Notes: a model not told the origin generated them from the letters alone. A DNA stretch of 64,000 bases from Hyphomonadaceae bacterium TMED5 (GCA_002173095.1 NHBK01000014.1:310001-374000), one strand, 5' to 3'. Positions 49,673-59,344 are shown, numbered from the stretch's first letter. Program-made: numbers and translations.

Positions 49673-50112
49673 CCGATGTCCGCTGGCAGCCGCTTCGTCG
49701 GTATGCGGAAGATTCCATGGTCGTTCGCGACCCGGTTCAGCTCTTTATGGTTCAGAATGTCTGCCTGGATGGCATTCTCTATCCACTGGTCTATGAGGCG
49801 CTCGTTGATGGCGTGCTCTCCAGTCAGGGGGCAACAGCTGTTTCTATGCTGACTCAATTCGCAACCGACTGGCACGTCGAAAGCCGTAAATGGGTCGATA
49901 GCGTCATCAAGATCATGGCCAAGGAATCTGATGAGAACAAACAACAGCTCTCTGAATGGTTCGATGAGTGGAGCGATCGTGCCAGCTCGGCGCTGATCCC
50001 GGTGGCTGAAATTGTCATGGCGGAACGTGCTGACGACGTGGTTCAGGAAAAGCTGGGTGAGCTTCGTGCGCGCATGAAGAAAGCCGGCCTGAATGTGAAC
50101 GGAGCGGCCTGA
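49669..50112 (+). CDS. 'dmpL: C-terminal part of phenol hydroxylase subunit DmpL (split by frameshift)
   Basis: A 147-residue frame continuing DmpL: MTDVRWQPLRRYAEDSMVV and EWFDEWSDRASSALIPVAE match the end of the CF600 subunit. The join is near 49657-49665: GCAAAG should read GCAAAAG so that ANAKEKWMTDVRW continues. The repaired DmpL (49109-50112) has about 334 residues, against 331 in CF600. There is no ribosome site for an independent start. A split subunit would probably not assemble, so either the operon is dead or the base is a sequencing error. Confidence 0.8.
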   Translation: MTDVRWQPLRRYAEDSMVVRDPVQLFMVQNVCLDGILYPLVYEALVDGVLSSQGATAVSMLTQFATDWHVESRKWVDSVIKIMAKESDENKQQLSEWFDEWSDRASSALIPVAEIVMAERADDVVQEKLGELRARMKKAGLNVNGAA

Positions 50113-50381
50113 TGTCAAAGGTATTTATCGCCTTTCAGGCCAATGAAGACGCGCGTCAGATTATCGAAGCGATTGAGCAGGATAACCCTGAAGCCATCGT
50201 CGATCATCAGCCAAGCATGGTGAAGATCGACTGCGAAGGTCGTCTCGATATTCGTCGTGAAACCATTGAAGAGCTCATGGGTCGGGATTTCGACCTGCAA
50301 GAGCTTCACCTCCACCTCATCACTCTGGCGGGCAATGTGAAGGAAGACGAAGACGTCTTCTCACTTGTTCGCGAAGCCTAA
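50112..50381 (+). CDS. dmpM: Phenol hydroxylase effector/coupling protein DmpM
   Basis: An 89-residue protein of the MmoB/DmpM family, which has no cofactor and tunes the oxygenase so that substrate and electrons are used together. It starts MSKVFIAFQANEDARQIIEAIE and includes the conserved SMVKIDCEGRLDI and DLQELHLHLITLAGNV. Length fits the family (about 90). Its start shares a base with the dmpL stop. A stop and ribosome site before dmpN follow at 50381-50394. Confidence 0.94.
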   Translation: MSKVFIAFQANEDARQIIEAIEQDNPEAIVDHQPSMVKIDCEGRLDIRRETIEELMGRDFDLQELHLHLITLAGNVKEDEDVFSLVREA

Positions 50382-50393
50382 GGGAGCCCCCTA

Positions 50394-51914
50394 ATGGATA
50401 TGAAAGTTCCTGCTGAGAAACTCGGCCTTACGGAAAAATATCACCTCCTCACGCGAGACCTTGCGTGGGATCCGTCCTACCGCACAAACAAAGAAATCCA
50501 TCCTTATGGTGACTTTGAAGGCATCAAAATTCACGACTGGGATAAATGGGACGACCCATTCCGTATGACCGTGGATTCCTATTGGAAATACCAGGCGGAA
50601 AAAGAACGCAAATACTATGCGATCATTGATGCGCACGCGCAGAATAACGGCCACCTTAACATCACGGATGCCCGTTACCTTTCAGCGCTGAAGCTGTTCC
50701 TGCAGGCAATTTCCCCTGCTGAATACGCGGCGCACCGTGGCTTTGCGCGCGCAGCGCGTGAGTATGAAGGCGTTGGCATGGCCGTTGCCGCTGAAATGCA
50801 GGCGATTGACGAAATTCGTCACGCTCAGACTCAGATCCACGGCCTGTCCAACTATAATAAATTCTATAACGGCTTCCACGGCTTCACCACACAGCGGGAT
50901 CGCATGTGGTATGGCACCGTGCCGCGTTCATTCTTCGATGACGCTATGTCTGCGGGCCCGTTTGAGTTCATCATCGCGATCGGCTTCTCGTTTGAATACG
51001 TTCTGACAAATCTGCTCTTCGTGCCGTTCATGTCTGGTGCTGCTTACAATGGCGACCTTGCGACCGTAACGTTCGGTTTCTCTGCGCAGTCCGATGAAGC
51101 CCGCCATATGACGCTTGGTCTTGAGTGCATCAAATTCATGCTGGAGCAGGATCCGGACAATATTCCGATCGTTCAGGCATGGCTGGATAAATGGTTCTGG
51201 CGTGGCATGCGTCTTCTGGGCCTTGTCGGCACGATGATGGATTACATGCTGCCGAAGCGGGTCATGTCCTGGCAGGAAGCCTGGAAAATCTACGGCGAAG
51301 AAAACGGCGAAGCCCTTTTCCGTGACCTTGCACGCTACGGCATTCGTAAGCCGAAAGGTTGGGAAACAGCAGCGGAATCTGCCAAGCACGTTCCACACCA
51401 GATCATGCTCGGCATGTATCAGTGGCGCTTTGGTACGGCTTTCCACGTCTGGCCGCCATCTGATGAAGACATGGACTGGCTGTCTGAGAAGTATCCGGAC
51501 ACGTTCGACAAATACTATCGTCCGCGTTGGGAGTATATCAAGCAGCGTGAGGCTGAAACGGGTGAACCGCACCTCAATATGGGCCTGCCAAAGCTTTGTC
51601 AGACCTGTCAGCTGCCAACATGGTCCACCGAGCCGGGCGAGCCGGAGAAACTGGTTCAGCGCGAAATCGAATTTGATGGTGAAACCTATCATTTCTGCTC
51701 TGAGGGCTGTCAGGACATCTTTGAGCACGAGCCGGAGAAATATGCTGGTGCGTGGATGCCGATTCAGGGCCTCATTCGCGACTTTGGCGAGGACGTTCCG
51801 GGCTGGATGGAATGGGTCAATCTCATCCCTGGCAAGGACAATATGAGCTATCACGGGTCTGAAGACGAACAGAACTTCAAGGCCTGGAAAGCTCAGACCA
51901 CCGCCTCATCATAA
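50394..51914 (+). CDS. dmpN: Phenol hydroxylase large (alpha) subunit with diiron centre, DmpN
   Basis: A 506-residue subunit (517 in CF600) that holds the diiron site where phenol is hydroxylated to catechol. The two metal-binding motifs of bacterial multicomponent monooxygenases are seen: an EYAAHRG helix leading into DEIRHAQ, and the later DEARHMTLG. The C-terminal zinc-like cysteine cluster CQTCQLPTW ... FCSEGCQDIF is also kept. It partners DmpL and DmpO in the (NLO)2 oxygenase. Intact, unlike DmpL. Confidence 0.96.
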   Translation: MDMKVPAEKLGLTEKYHLLTRDLAWDPSYRTNKEIHPYGDFEGIKIHDWDKWDDPFRMTVDSYWKYQAEKERKYYAIIDAHAQNNGHLNITDARYLSALKLFLQAISPAEYAAHRGFARAAREYEGVGMAVAAEMQAIDEIRHAQTQIHGLSNYNKFYNGFHGFTTQRDRMWYGTVPRSFFDDAMSAGPFEFIIAIGFSFEYVLTNLLFVPFMSGAAYNGDLATVTFGFSAQSDEARHMTLGLECIKFMLEQDPDNIPIVQAWLDKWFWRGMRLLGLVGTMMDYMLPKRVMSWQEAWKIYGEENGEALFRDLARYGIRKPKGWETAAESAKHVPHQIMLGMYQWRFGTAFHVWPPSDEDMDWLSEKYPDTFDKYYRPRWEYIKQREAETGEPHLNMGLPKLCQTCQLPTWSTEPGEPEKLVQREIEFDGETYHFCSEGCQDIFEHEPEKYAGAWMPIQGLIRDFGEDVPGWMEWVNLIPGKDNMSYHGSEDEQNFKAWKAQTTASS

Positions 51915-51979
51915 CAACACAAAAAAAGGTTACTCCGCCGGTCTTCTGGCCGGTGGGGGTATCTTCTGGAGGAAATAAA

Positions 51980-52333
51980 ATGGCTATTAAATCCATGAAG
52001 CCATATCCGGTGTTTCACCGGGATACTCAGGAATCATTCGGCCCGGTTCAGATCGTTTATATCTGCTGGGAAGGTCACCTTCTTTTTGCCGCGCCAAGTG
52101 CTCTTGTCGCTCCACCGGAAACGCCGCTTCGTGCGATTCTGGACACTCAGGTAAAAGGCATTTTCAGCATTGATCCGGATGCGGACAAACTGAATTGGGA
52201 TGAGCTCGAATTCTATAATAAAGGCGAGAAAATCGAGCTCGATCTCGATAAATCTCTCGCTGAGAACGGTCTGAAACACAAGATGCAGATCCTGTTCCGT
52301 ACGCCCAATCTTAACACTGTCTGTGCCGCTTAA
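51980..52333 (+). CDS. dmpO: Phenol hydroxylase gamma subunit DmpO
   Basis: A 117-residue subunit of the oxygenase (119 in CF600). ATG 51980 has TGGAGGAAA upstream (51967-51975); an earlier in-frame start at 51953 lies in the intergenic GC-rich hairpin-like stretch (CCGGTCTTCTGGCCGG). The sequence has QIVYICWEGHLLFAAPSALVA and ends in TPNLNTVCA, both matching DmpO. It completes the NLO hydroxylase. Confidence 0.9.
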   Translation: MAIKSMKPYPVFHRDTQESFGPVQIVYICWEGHLLFAAPSALVAPPETPLRAILDTQVKGIFSIDPDADKLNWDELEFYNKGEKIELDLDKSLAENGLKHKMQILFRTPNLNTVCAA

Positions 52334-52344
52334 AGGAGCTTGAG

Positions 52345-53406
52345 TTGAGTTACGAGCTGACCATCGAGCCGCTCGGCGTCACAGTTGAAATCGAGGAAGA
52401 TCAAACCATTCTCGATGCAGCGCTTCGGGCGGGAATTTATCTCCCGCACGCTTGCTGCCACGGCGTTTGCGCTACGTGTAAGGTGACCGTCGAAGACGGC
52501 GAAGTAGAACATAATGAATCTTCAAGCTTCGCGCTCATGGAGTTCGAACGCGATGAAGGTAAATGTCTGGCCTGCTGTGCGACAGTAGAGGACGACATCA
52601 CAATCAGCGCGGAGATTGAGGAAGATCCGGATGCCCGGACGATCCCGATCCGTGATTTTGAAGCAACGGTTTCGAAAATCGAAAGCCTGACCCCGACGAT
52701 TAAGGGCGTCTGGCTTAAACTGGAGGACGGTGAAGCGTTCGACTTTCAGGCGGGTCAGTATGTGAATTTGCACCTGCCGGATGATATTGGCTCCCGAGCG
52801 TTTTCCGTTGCCAGCGTTCCGACCAGCGGAAATGAAATCGAGCTGAATATCCGGGTTGTTCCGGGTGGGGCTGCGACGACATACGTTCATGAAAATCTGA
52901 CCGTTGGCGACGAGATCAAATTCACCGGTCCTTATGGCCGTTTCTTCGTGAAGAAGTCGGCCGATATGCCTGTGATCTTCTTTGCGGGTGGGTCTGGGCT
53001 CTCCAGTCCACGGTCTATGATCCTGGATCTCATAGAAGAGGGCTTCGATAAGCCTATAACTTTAGTCTACGGTCAGCGGACCCGGGACGAACTCTATTAT
53101 CATGATGAGTTTCTGGAGCTGGCAGAGCGTCTTCCGAATTTCACCTATGTTCCGGCATTGTCTGATGAGGCTGAAGGTTCGGACTGGGAAGGGGCGCGCG
53201 GATTTGTGCATGAAGCGGCCAAAGATCATTTCGACAATGATTTCAGGGATCACAAGGCCTATTTGTGCGGGCCTCCCGCCATGATTGAGGCGTGTATCTC
53301 GACTTTGATGCAGGGCCGATTGTTCGAACGCGACATATATACAGAGAAGTTCATTTCGGCAGCCGATGCGCAGCAGGTGCGTAGTCCGCTGTTTAAATCA
53401 ATCTGA
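52345..53406 (+). CDS. dmpP: Phenol hydroxylase reductase DmpP
   Basis: A 353-residue flavoprotein that passes electrons from NADH to the diiron site. An N-terminal plant-type [2Fe-2S] domain has Cys ligands in HACCHGVCATC and CLACC. The FAD domain has RAFSVASVP and GGAATTYVHE; the NAD domain has FFAGGSGLSSP and YLCGPPAMIE. Start codon is TTG at 52345 with AAGGAG nine bases upstream, giving LSYELTIEP like CF600 MSYTVTIEP. It closes the hydroxylase operon, with a terminator just after. Confidence 0.96.
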   Translation: MSYELTIEPLGVTVEIEEDQTILDAALRAGIYLPHACCHGVCATCKVTVEDGEVEHNESSSFALMEFERDEGKCLACCATVEDDITISAEIEEDPDARTIPIRDFEATVSKIESLTPTIKGVWLKLEDGEAFDFQAGQYVNLHLPDDIGSRAFSVASVPTSGNEIELNIRVVPGGAATTYVHENLTVGDEIKFTGPYGRFFVKKSADMPVIFFAGGSGLSSPRSMILDLIEEGFDKPITLVYGQRTRDELYYHDEFLELAERLPNFTYVPALSDEAEGSDWEGARGFVHEAAKDHFDNDFRDHKAYLCGPPAMIEACISTLMQGRLFERDIYTEKFISAADAQQVRSPLFKSI

Positions 53407-53415
53407 TCCCATTTG

Positions 53416-53455
53416 ATCGCCCCTTCATACTCAATCGGTATGAAGGGGCGATTTT
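53416..53455 (+). terminator. Rho-independent terminator after dmpP
   Basis: ATCGCCCCTTCATAC (53416-53430) pairs over 15 bp with 53438-53452 around a 7-base loop, then a short T-run. It cuts off the hydroxylase transcript, so the dmpC operon needs its own promoter or read-through. Confidence 0.9.
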
Positions 53456-53462
53456 CAAAGTA

Positions 53463-53528
53463 TTAGACGGCATGATGTCCGACCCATACTTGTTAGTGCA
53501 TAAACAGAAAAGCGCTGAGCCCGTCTAA
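53463..53528. promoter_or_regulatory. Leader of the dmpC operon with separated inverted repeat
   Basis: TTAGACGG (53463-53470) and CCGTCTAA (53521-53528) are perfect inverted arms 50 bases apart in the 102-base leader between the dmpP terminator and dmpC. No -24/-12 element or clear sigma-70 promoter is seen. The arms could be two half-sites of a regulator or an RNA stem. Confidence 0.3.
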
Positions 53529-53557
53529 ATGGGCCGCGGATAAAGGGATGGAGCCGA

Positions 53558-55018
53558 ATGCGGACAATCCAGAATTTTATTAATGGTAGCTTCAAAGACG
53601 CTGCCGATGGCGTGACTTTTGATAAAGTCAGCCCGGTTACCGGTGAAGTTATTGCGACTGTTGCACGTTCTACAAAACAGGACGTCGATGATGCTGTAGC
53701 GGCTGCTAAGGCAGCGGTTGCGGGCGAATGGGGCAAGATGCCTGTCGCTAAGCGTCTTGAAATGCTTCACGCAGTTGCGGACGAAATTACAAATCGCTTC
53801 CAGGAATTTGTCGAAGCTGAAATGGCCGACACTGGACAGCCTCGCAGCGTTATGGAGCACGCCTTCATTCCGCGCGGTGCGGCGAACTTCAAGATTTTCG
53901 CGGACGTTGTGAAAAACGTTCCGACCGAAAGCTTTGTGATGGATACGCCTGACGGAAAAGGCGCGATCAATTACTCCATCCGTAAGCCTAAAGGCGTTAT
54001 CGGCGTGATCTCGCCATGGAATGCGCCATTCCTTCTCATGACATGGAAAGTCGGCCCGGCGCTGGCATGTGGCAACGCTGTTGTGGTGAAGCCATCTGAG
54101 GAGACGCCAGCAACGGCTGCGCTACTCGGCGAAGTCATGAATAAAGTCGGTATCCCGGCTGGCGTTTATAACGTTGTTCACGGCCATGGTCCGGATGCGG
54201 CAGGTGAGTTCCTGACCACGAATAAAGATGTCGACGCGATCACCTTCACCGGTGAAACCCGCACGGGTGAAGCGATTATGAAAGCGACTGCTGATGGCTG
54301 CCGTGACGTTTCCTTCGAAATGGGCGGTAAGAACGCTGGCATCATCTTCGCAGATTGTGATTTCGATAAAGCTATTCAGGGCATTTATCGTTCGGCCTTC
54401 CTCAATACCGGACAGGTTTGTCTGGGTACGGAGCGTCTCTACGTTCAGCGTCCAATCTTTGAGAAATTCGTTGAGGCTCTGAAGAACAAAGCTGAAGCGG
54501 CTAAGTTCGGCGCGCCAACTGAGGCGGGTTCTAACTTCGGTCCTCTCATCTCTAAAGAACACCAGTCCAAGGTTCTGTCTTACTATAAGAAGGCGGTTGA
54601 TGAGGGCGCTACGGTCGTCACTGGCGGCGGCGTTCCTGAGTTTGGTTCAGAGCTGGATAACGGCTCATGGGTTCAGCCTACCATCTGGACGGACCTGCCA
54701 GAGAGCGCGTCTGTAATTCAGGAAGAGATTTTCGGTCCTTGCTGTCACATCCGTCCGTTCGATACCGAAGAAGAAGTCATCGAGCTGGCGAACGCGACCG
54801 ATTACGGCCTGTCTACCACGATCTGGACGACCAATCTCGGCACGGCTCACCGCATGGCTGATGCGATTGATGTCGGTATCACCTGGGTCAATGAATGGTT
54901 CCTGCGCGACCTGCGTACACCGTTCGGCGGTTCCAAACAGTCCGGTATCGGCCGTGAGGGCGGTGTCCACTCGCTGGAGTTCTACACAGAGCTTCGCAAC
55001 GTTTGCATCAAGCTATAG
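53558..55018 (+). CDS. dmpC: 2-hydroxymuconic semialdehyde dehydrogenase
   Basis: A 486-residue NAD-linked aldehyde dehydrogenase of the XylG/DmpC type. It turns the ring-cleavage product into 4-oxalocrotonate. Catalytic Glu is in FEMGGKN, catalytic Cys in FLNTGQVCLGTER, and the NAD motif in ITFTGETRTG. Length and sequence are full. It starts the lower-pathway operon; the next gene begins 11 bases after its stop. DmpD, the hydrolase branch usually placed near here, is absent. Confidence 0.94.
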   Translation: MRTIQNFINGSFKDAADGVTFDKVSPVTGEVIATVARSTKQDVDDAVAAAKAAVAGEWGKMPVAKRLEMLHAVADEITNRFQEFVEAEMADTGQPRSVMEHAFIPRGAANFKIFADVVKNVPTESFVMDTPDGKGAINYSIRKPKGVIGVISPWNAPFLLMTWKVGPALACGNAVVVKPSEETPATAALLGEVMNKVGIPAGVYNVVHGHGPDAAGEFLTTNKDVDAITFTGETRTGEAIMKATADGCRDVSFEMGGKNAGIIFADCDFDKAIQGIYRSAFLNTGQVCLGTERLYVQRPIFEKFVEALKNKAEAAKFGAPTEAGSNFGPLISKEHQSKVLSYYKKAVDEGATVVTGGGVPEFGSELDNGSWVQPTIWTDLPESASVIQEEIFGPCCHIRPFDTEEEVIELANATDYGLSTTIWTTNLGTAHRMADAIDVGITWVNEWFLRDLRTPFGGSKQSGIGREGGVHSLEFYTELRNVCIKL

Positions 55019-55029
55019 GGGCGCCTTCC

Positions 55030-55827
55030 ATGGATGACGCCATGATCAAAAAGTTTGGTGATGCGATTTACGACGCTTACGTCGCGCGCAAAACCATCAA
55101 ACCGCTTGTCGAGCTGACAGACGATATCGAGATTGAAGATTCCTATCGCATTGCCAAGCATTTCATCGACCGCCGCGTGGCCGCTGGTGAAACCATTATC
55201 GGTAAGAAGATCGGCGTAACCTCAAAGCCTGTTCAGCAGGCTCTGGGTGTTTACCAGCCAGACTTCGGTCAGCTGACCAATGAAATGGTCTATGCGAATG
55301 GTGCTGCGGTTGATCTGAACAAACTGATCCAGCCAAAAGCTGAAGCCGAGCTGGCCTTCGTTCTGAAAGAAGACCTGACAGGCCCAGGCATTACAGCTGT
55401 CGATGTGATCCGCGCGACGGATTACGTGACGCCATGTTTTGAAATTGTCGACTCCCGTATCACAGACTGGAAGATCGGCATTAAAGACACGGTCGCTGAT
55501 AACGCCTCTTGTGGCGTGTTCGCACTTGGCGATGTTAAGGGCGATCCGCGCAAGATCGACCTGACGCTGGCTGGCATGGTCGTCGAAATGAATGGCGAAC
55601 TGCACGCAACGTCTACCGGCGCTGCCGTTCAGGGCTCTCCTGCGAACGCTGTTGCGTGGCTTGCCAATACGCTTGGCGAACTCGGCATGCCGTTCCGCGC
55701 GGGCGAGATCATTCTGTCTGGCTCTCAGGGGCCGCTTATCCCGGTTGTCGATGGCGATCACCTCAAATGTACGATTGGTGGCCTCGGCACTTGTGAAGTC
55801 TCATTTGAAGGGAGGGCAGCGGTATGA
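55030..55827 (+). CDS. dmpE: 2-oxopent-4-enoate hydratase
   Basis: A 265-residue enzyme of the fumarylacetoacetase-like hydratase/decarboxylase family. It adds water to 2-oxopent-4-enoate to give 4-hydroxy-2-oxovalerate. Family segments: IGKKIGVTSKPVQQALGVYQPDFG, KAEAELAFVLKEDLTGP, VTPCFEIVDSRI and LGELGMPFRAGEIILSGS. ATG 55030 is chosen over an earlier in-frame start inside dmpC. Its stop overlaps the dmpH start (ATGA). DmpE and DmpH form a complex in CF600, and are adjacent here. Confidence 0.92.
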   Translation: MDDAMIKKFGDAIYDAYVARKTIKPLVELTDDIEIEDSYRIAKHFIDRRVAAGETIIGKKIGVTSKPVQQALGVYQPDFGQLTNEMVYANGAAVDLNKLIQPKAEAELAFVLKEDLTGPGITAVDVIRATDYVTPCFEIVDSRITDWKIGIKDTVADNASCGVFALGDVKGDPRKIDLTLAGMVVEMNGELHATSTGAAVQGSPANAVAWLANTLGELGMPFRAGEIILSGSQGPLIPVVDGDHLKCTIGGLGTCEVSFEGRAAV

Positions 55828-56621
55828 GCCTGACCCTGTCACGCGAAGAAATTGTTCGCCTCGCCTCACGCATTGAAACAGCGCAGGTTTACGCGCATTC
55901 AATCCGTAAGCTCACTGAAGAATATCCGGATATGACGCTGGAAGATGCGTACGCTGTTCAGACCGAACTGCGCCGCAATTTCGAAAAAGCGGGCCACCGT
56001 GTGATTGGCTGGAAAGCTGGTCTCACCTCTAAGCCTAAAATGATCCAGATGGGCGTTGATAAGCCGGGTGTTGGCTTCTTGACCGACCGTATGGCGCGTC
56101 CGGAAAACTCCGTCATTACGGTGTCCGATCTCGTTCACCCACGCGCAGAATGCGAAATTGCATTCATGCTGAAGTCCGAGCTGAAAGGCCCGAACTGCAC
56201 GCGCGAAGATGTTCTGGCCGCGACCGACTATGTGATGCCAGCCATTGAGATCATCGACTCTCGTTTCACCGGTTTCAAATTCGACTTTGAAAGCGTCATT
56301 GCGGACAATTCGTCCTCTGCACGTTTCGTTGCGGGTGGTCGTCCAATGTATGTCGAAGATCTGGATCTGCCGACCATCGGCGTTGTGATCGAACAGAACG
56401 GTGAAATCGTTGCCATGGGCGCCGCCGCTGAAGTGCTGGGTGACCCGGCCGAAGCCGTCGCCTTCATGGTCAATGTCATTCACGACATGGGCGAAACCGT
56501 CCCTGCCGGAAGCTTTATGATGAGCGGTGCAATTACCGCCGCACAAGCTGTGAAGCCTGGCGACAATGTCGTCGCGCGTTTTCAGCACTTAGGAAGCGTT
56601 TCAGTCCGCTTTTCTGACTGA
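55824..56621 (+). CDS. dmpH: 4-oxalocrotonate decarboxylase
   Basis: A 265-residue homologue of DmpE that decarboxylates the keto form of 4-oxalocrotonate. It shows the same fold with WKAGLTSKPKMIQMGVDKPGVGFL, HPRAECEIAFMLKSEL and VMPAIEIIDSRF. The start overlaps the dmpE stop, so the pair is translationally coupled. The call as DmpH rather than DmpE rests on its longer similarity to the decarboxylase (MARPENSVITV, FKFDFESVIADN) and on order. Confidence 0.9.
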   Translation: MSLTLSREEIVRLASRIETAQVYAHSIRKLTEEYPDMTLEDAYAVQTELRRNFEKAGHRVIGWKAGLTSKPKMIQMGVDKPGVGFLTDRMARPENSVITVSDLVHPRAECEIAFMLKSELKGPNCTREDVLAATDYVMPAIEIIDSRFTGFKFDFESVIADNSSSARFVAGGRPMYVEDLDLPTIGVVIEQNGEIVAMGAAAEVLGDPAEAVAFMVNVIHDMGETVPAGSFMMSGAITAAQAVKPGDNVVARFQHLGSVSVRFSD

Positions 56622-56634
56622 GGGAGGATCTAAC

Positions 56635-56868
56635 ATGCCAATTATTCAGATGAATATGGTTGAAGGCCGAACGAGCGAGCAAAAAGCTGCCGTGGCCAAG
56701 GCCGTAACCGATGCGGTTGTAGAGACACTGAACGTCCCTGCGAAATCTGTACGCATCATGATTGTCGATCTTAAGAAGGACGGATTCTACGTCGCAGGAG
56801 ACTTATCTGCGGGCGCATCGGCGCATCAGGAATCCGACGACGCGCTGGCGGATGCTTCCGCTTCCTAA
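56635..56868 (+). CDS. dmpI: 4-oxalocrotonate tautomerase
   Basis: A 77-residue protein with the catalytic N-terminal proline ([20 protein letters not shown]) and conserved arginines (GRTSE, SVRIM). It interconverts enol and keto 4-oxalocrotonate as a hexamer of small subunits. The usual length is 62-63; here a Ser/Ala/Asp-rich tail of about 14 residues is added. It lies in the order C-E-H-I-F-G. Confidence 0.92.
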   Translation: MPIIQMNMVEGRTSEQKAAVAKAVTDAVVETLNVPAKSVRIMIVDLKKDGFYVAGDLSAGASAHQESDDALADASAS

Positions 56869-56894
56869 GCGCGGCTCAACGAAGGAGAAACACC

Positions 56895-57809
56895 ATGGCT
56901 AAAATACGTTGTGCCATTATCGGTTCAGGCAATATTGGCACTGACCTGATCTACAAGATCCAGCGTAGCCCGGTTCTTGAAGCCGTCTGGATGGTTGGCA
57001 TTGACCCGGAATCCGAAGGTCTGAAACGCGCTGCTGATATGGGCCTGAAAACGACCCATGAAGGCGTAGACGGCATGCTTCCGTTCATTGAGGAAGATAA
57101 CATCCAGATCGCATTCGATGCGACCAGCGCATATGTTCACGCGGAAAATTCCCGCAAGGTGAATGAAAAAGGCGTTCTGATGATCGACCTGACGCCAGCT
57201 GCGATCGGCCCGCTCTGCGTGCCGCCGGTCAATCTGGCGAAACAGGCTGAAAACGCTGAGATGAACGTCAACATGATCTCATGTGCCGGTCAGGCGACCA
57301 TTCCTATCGTGAATGCTGTCGCTCAGGTTCAGGGCGTTGAATACGCTGAGATCATCGCCAGCCTGTCGTCCAAGTCTATTGGCGCAGGTACTCGAGCGAA
57401 CCTCGACGAATTCACCTTCACCACATCTAACGCCATCGAGAAAGTCGGCGGCGCGAAGAAGGGTAAAGCGCTTTGCATCATCAATCCGGCGGACCCGCCA
57501 ATGATCATGCGGAACACGATTTACTGCCTGACCGAAGGTGAGCCGGATAAGAAAGCCATCACGGCCTCTATCCTGAAAATGATCGGCGAAGTTCAGAAAT
57601 ACGTTCCGGGCTATAAGCTCGTGAACGGCCCTGACTTTGAAGGCAATAAGGTTGCTGTCTTCATGGAGGTCGCTGGTCTTGGTGACTATCTGCCGACCTA
57701 TGCAGGCAATCTCGACATCATGACGGCTGCAGCAACACGCACAGCTGAAATGTTCGCAGACGAAATGCTTGCTGGCACCTTCCAACCTAAAGCGAAGGAG
57801 ATCGCATAA
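56895..57809 (+). CDS. dmpF: Acetaldehyde dehydrogenase (acylating)
   Basis: A 304-residue enzyme that converts acetaldehyde with CoA and NAD to acetyl-CoA. NAD motif [10 protein letters not shown] is at the N-terminus; the catalytic Cys is in [13 protein letters not shown]. It works in a complex with the aldolase DmpG, so that toxic acetaldehyde is channelled. GAAGGAG precedes the start. Its stop overlaps the DmpG start by one base (TAATG). Confidence 0.95.
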   Translation: MAKIRCAIIGSGNIGTDLIYKIQRSPVLEAVWMVGIDPESEGLKRAADMGLKTTHEGVDGMLPFIEEDNIQIAFDATSAYVHAENSRKVNEKGVLMIDLTPAAIGPLCVPPVNLAKQAENAEMNVNMISCAGQATIPIVNAVAQVQGVEYAEIIASLSSKSIGAGTRANLDEFTFTTSNAIEKVGGAKKGKALCIINPADPPMIMRNTIYCLTEGEPDKKAITASILKMIGEVQKYVPGYKLVNGPDFEGNKVAVFMEVAGLGDYLPTYAGNLDIMTAAATRTAEMFADEMLAGTFQPKAKEIA

Positions 57810-58873
57810 TGTCTGAAGCTTCTCTGAAAGGCCGTAAGGTCATCCTGCATGACATGTCTCTGCGCGACGGCATGCATGCGAAGAAAGAACAGATCAGCAT
57901 TGATGAGATGGTGGCAATTGCCCAGGGTCTCGACCATGCAGGCGTTCCATACGTTCAGGTTACGCACGGTGCTGGCGTCGGTGGTAACTCCATCCAGCAC
58001 GGCTTCGCGCCTCACTCGAACAAAGACTATATTTCTGCGGTTGCTGCTGCGGTTGAGAAGATCAAAATCTCTGTTCTCCTCATCCCTGGTCTCGGCACGA
58101 TGAAAGAACTCGAAGAAGCTTATGAAGCTGGCGCACGCTCTGTTCACGTTGCTACGCACTGCACAGAGGCAGACACATCGCCTCAGCACATCGCTTTTGC
58201 GAAAAACCTCGGAATGGACACATCAGGCTTCCTGATGATGGCTCACCTTGCTTCGCCTGAGAAAATCGCTGAGCAGGGCAAGATGATGGAAGATTTTGGC
58301 GCCGACACTGTCTATGTGACGGACTCTGCCGGTTACATGCTTCCAGCGGATGTGAAAGCACACATTTCTGCCCTGCGTGCGGTTCTGAAACCAGAAACCG
58401 AAATCGGCTTCCACGGTCACCATAATCTCGGCATGGGCGTTGCAAACTCTGTGACAGCTATCGAATGTGGTGCAAGCCGTATCGACGCGTCTGCCGCGGG
58501 TATGGGCGCAGGTGCTGGCAACACGCCAACAGAGGTTCTGGCCGCTGTGCTTGACCGTATGGGCGCTGAAACCGGTATCGACCTGTTCAAGCTTATGGAC
58601 GTTGCTGAAGACGTGGTTCTGCCTGTTATGGGGCAGCCTGTCCGCGTTGACCGCGACTCCCTCACGCTGGGCTATGCCGGCGTTTATTCAACCTTCCTCT
58701 TCCACGCCAAGCGCGCAGCAGAACGTTTCGGCGTTCCGGCTCGTGACGTTCTCGTCGAGCTTGGCCGTAAGAAGATGATTGGCGGTCAGGAAGACATGAT
58801 CTTCGACACCGCCATGACAATGGCGAAAGAGCGCGGCCTTCTGAAAGAAGCACACGAGCTCGAAACCGCTTAA
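57809..58873 (+). CDS. dmpG: 4-hydroxy-2-oxovalerate aldolase
   Basis: A 354-residue HMGL-like TIM barrel aldolase that splits 4-hydroxy-2-oxovalerate to pyruvate and acetaldehyde. The active-site start [13 protein letters not shown] and metal-binding [13 protein letters not shown] are present. The C-terminal segment contacts DmpF. Full length and coupled to dmpF. Confidence 0.95.
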   Translation: MSEASLKGRKVILHDMSLRDGMHAKKEQISIDEMVAIAQGLDHAGVPYVQVTHGAGVGGNSIQHGFAPHSNKDYISAVAAAVEKIKISVLLIPGLGTMKELEEAYEAGARSVHVATHCTEADTSPQHIAFAKNLGMDTSGFLMMAHLASPEKIAEQGKMMEDFGADTVYVTDSAGYMLPADVKAHISALRAVLKPETEIGFHGHHNLGMGVANSVTAIECGASRIDASAAGMGAGAGNTPTEVLAAVLDRMGAETGIDLFKLMDVAEDVVLPVMGQPVRVDRDSLTLGYAGVYSTFLFHAKRAAERFGVPARDVLVELGRKKMIGGQEDMIFDTAMTMAKERGLLKEAHELETA

Positions 58874-58947
58874 ATAAACTCACTCCCGGGTCGCCAGTGC
58901 AGCATCAGATTGTGCGGCGACCCATCGAGGGAGACCCGGAGGAAACT

Positions 58948-59322
58948 ATGGCTGTAACCGCAAAACCCCATCACGTCCGTATTGTAAATACCGGCCAGAA
59001 TGTCGATGTCGCAGGCAAGAATGATCTCTTGAGCGAACTTGGCTTCACCACGGCTAAAGGTACGATCGTTGAAGGGTGTCGAGGCGGTGGCTGTGGTATT
59101 TGCCGGGTGCGCGTCCTCAAAGGTGATTATAGCTGCGGAACGATGAGTAAAGCAGAGGTCACCGAGGAAGAGCGGAAACAGGGCTTCGCTCTTGCCTGCA
59201 AGCTCACCGTCGAAAGCGATCTTGAAGTGGAGGCGCTGGGGAAGCGTTTCTTCTGCAGGTCGAAGAAGCCGGTGCAAATCCCAAAATTTGATACAGCCCA
59301 TGGTCCGGCCAAGCCGATCTAA
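58948..59322 (+). CDS. dmpQ: Chloroplast-type [2Fe-2S] ferredoxin, DmpQ/XylT type
   Basis: A 124-residue ferredoxin. ATG 58948 has CGGAGG upstream; longer frame starts lie in the dmpG gap. Four Cys ligands occur in GCRGGGCGICRV and FALACKL. DmpQ/XylT-type proteins re-reduce the iron of catechol 2,3-dioxygenase when it is oxidised by substituted catechols. Here it is far from the dioxygenases, after dmpG, instead of the CF600 place beside dmpB. Confidence 0.85.
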   Translation: MAVTAKPHHVRIVNTGQNVDVAGKNDLLSELGFTTAKGTIVEGCRGGGCGICRVRVLKGDYSCGTMSKAEVTEEERKQGFALACKLTVESDLEVEALGKRFFCRSKKPVQIPKFDTAHGPAKPI

Positions 59323-59344
59323 CAAGGCTGACTGAGAGTATTTT

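Noticed and set aside
50928-51854. 308-codon minus-strand frame opposite dmpN
   Set aside because: It is a codon shadow of the well-conserved dmpN gene.
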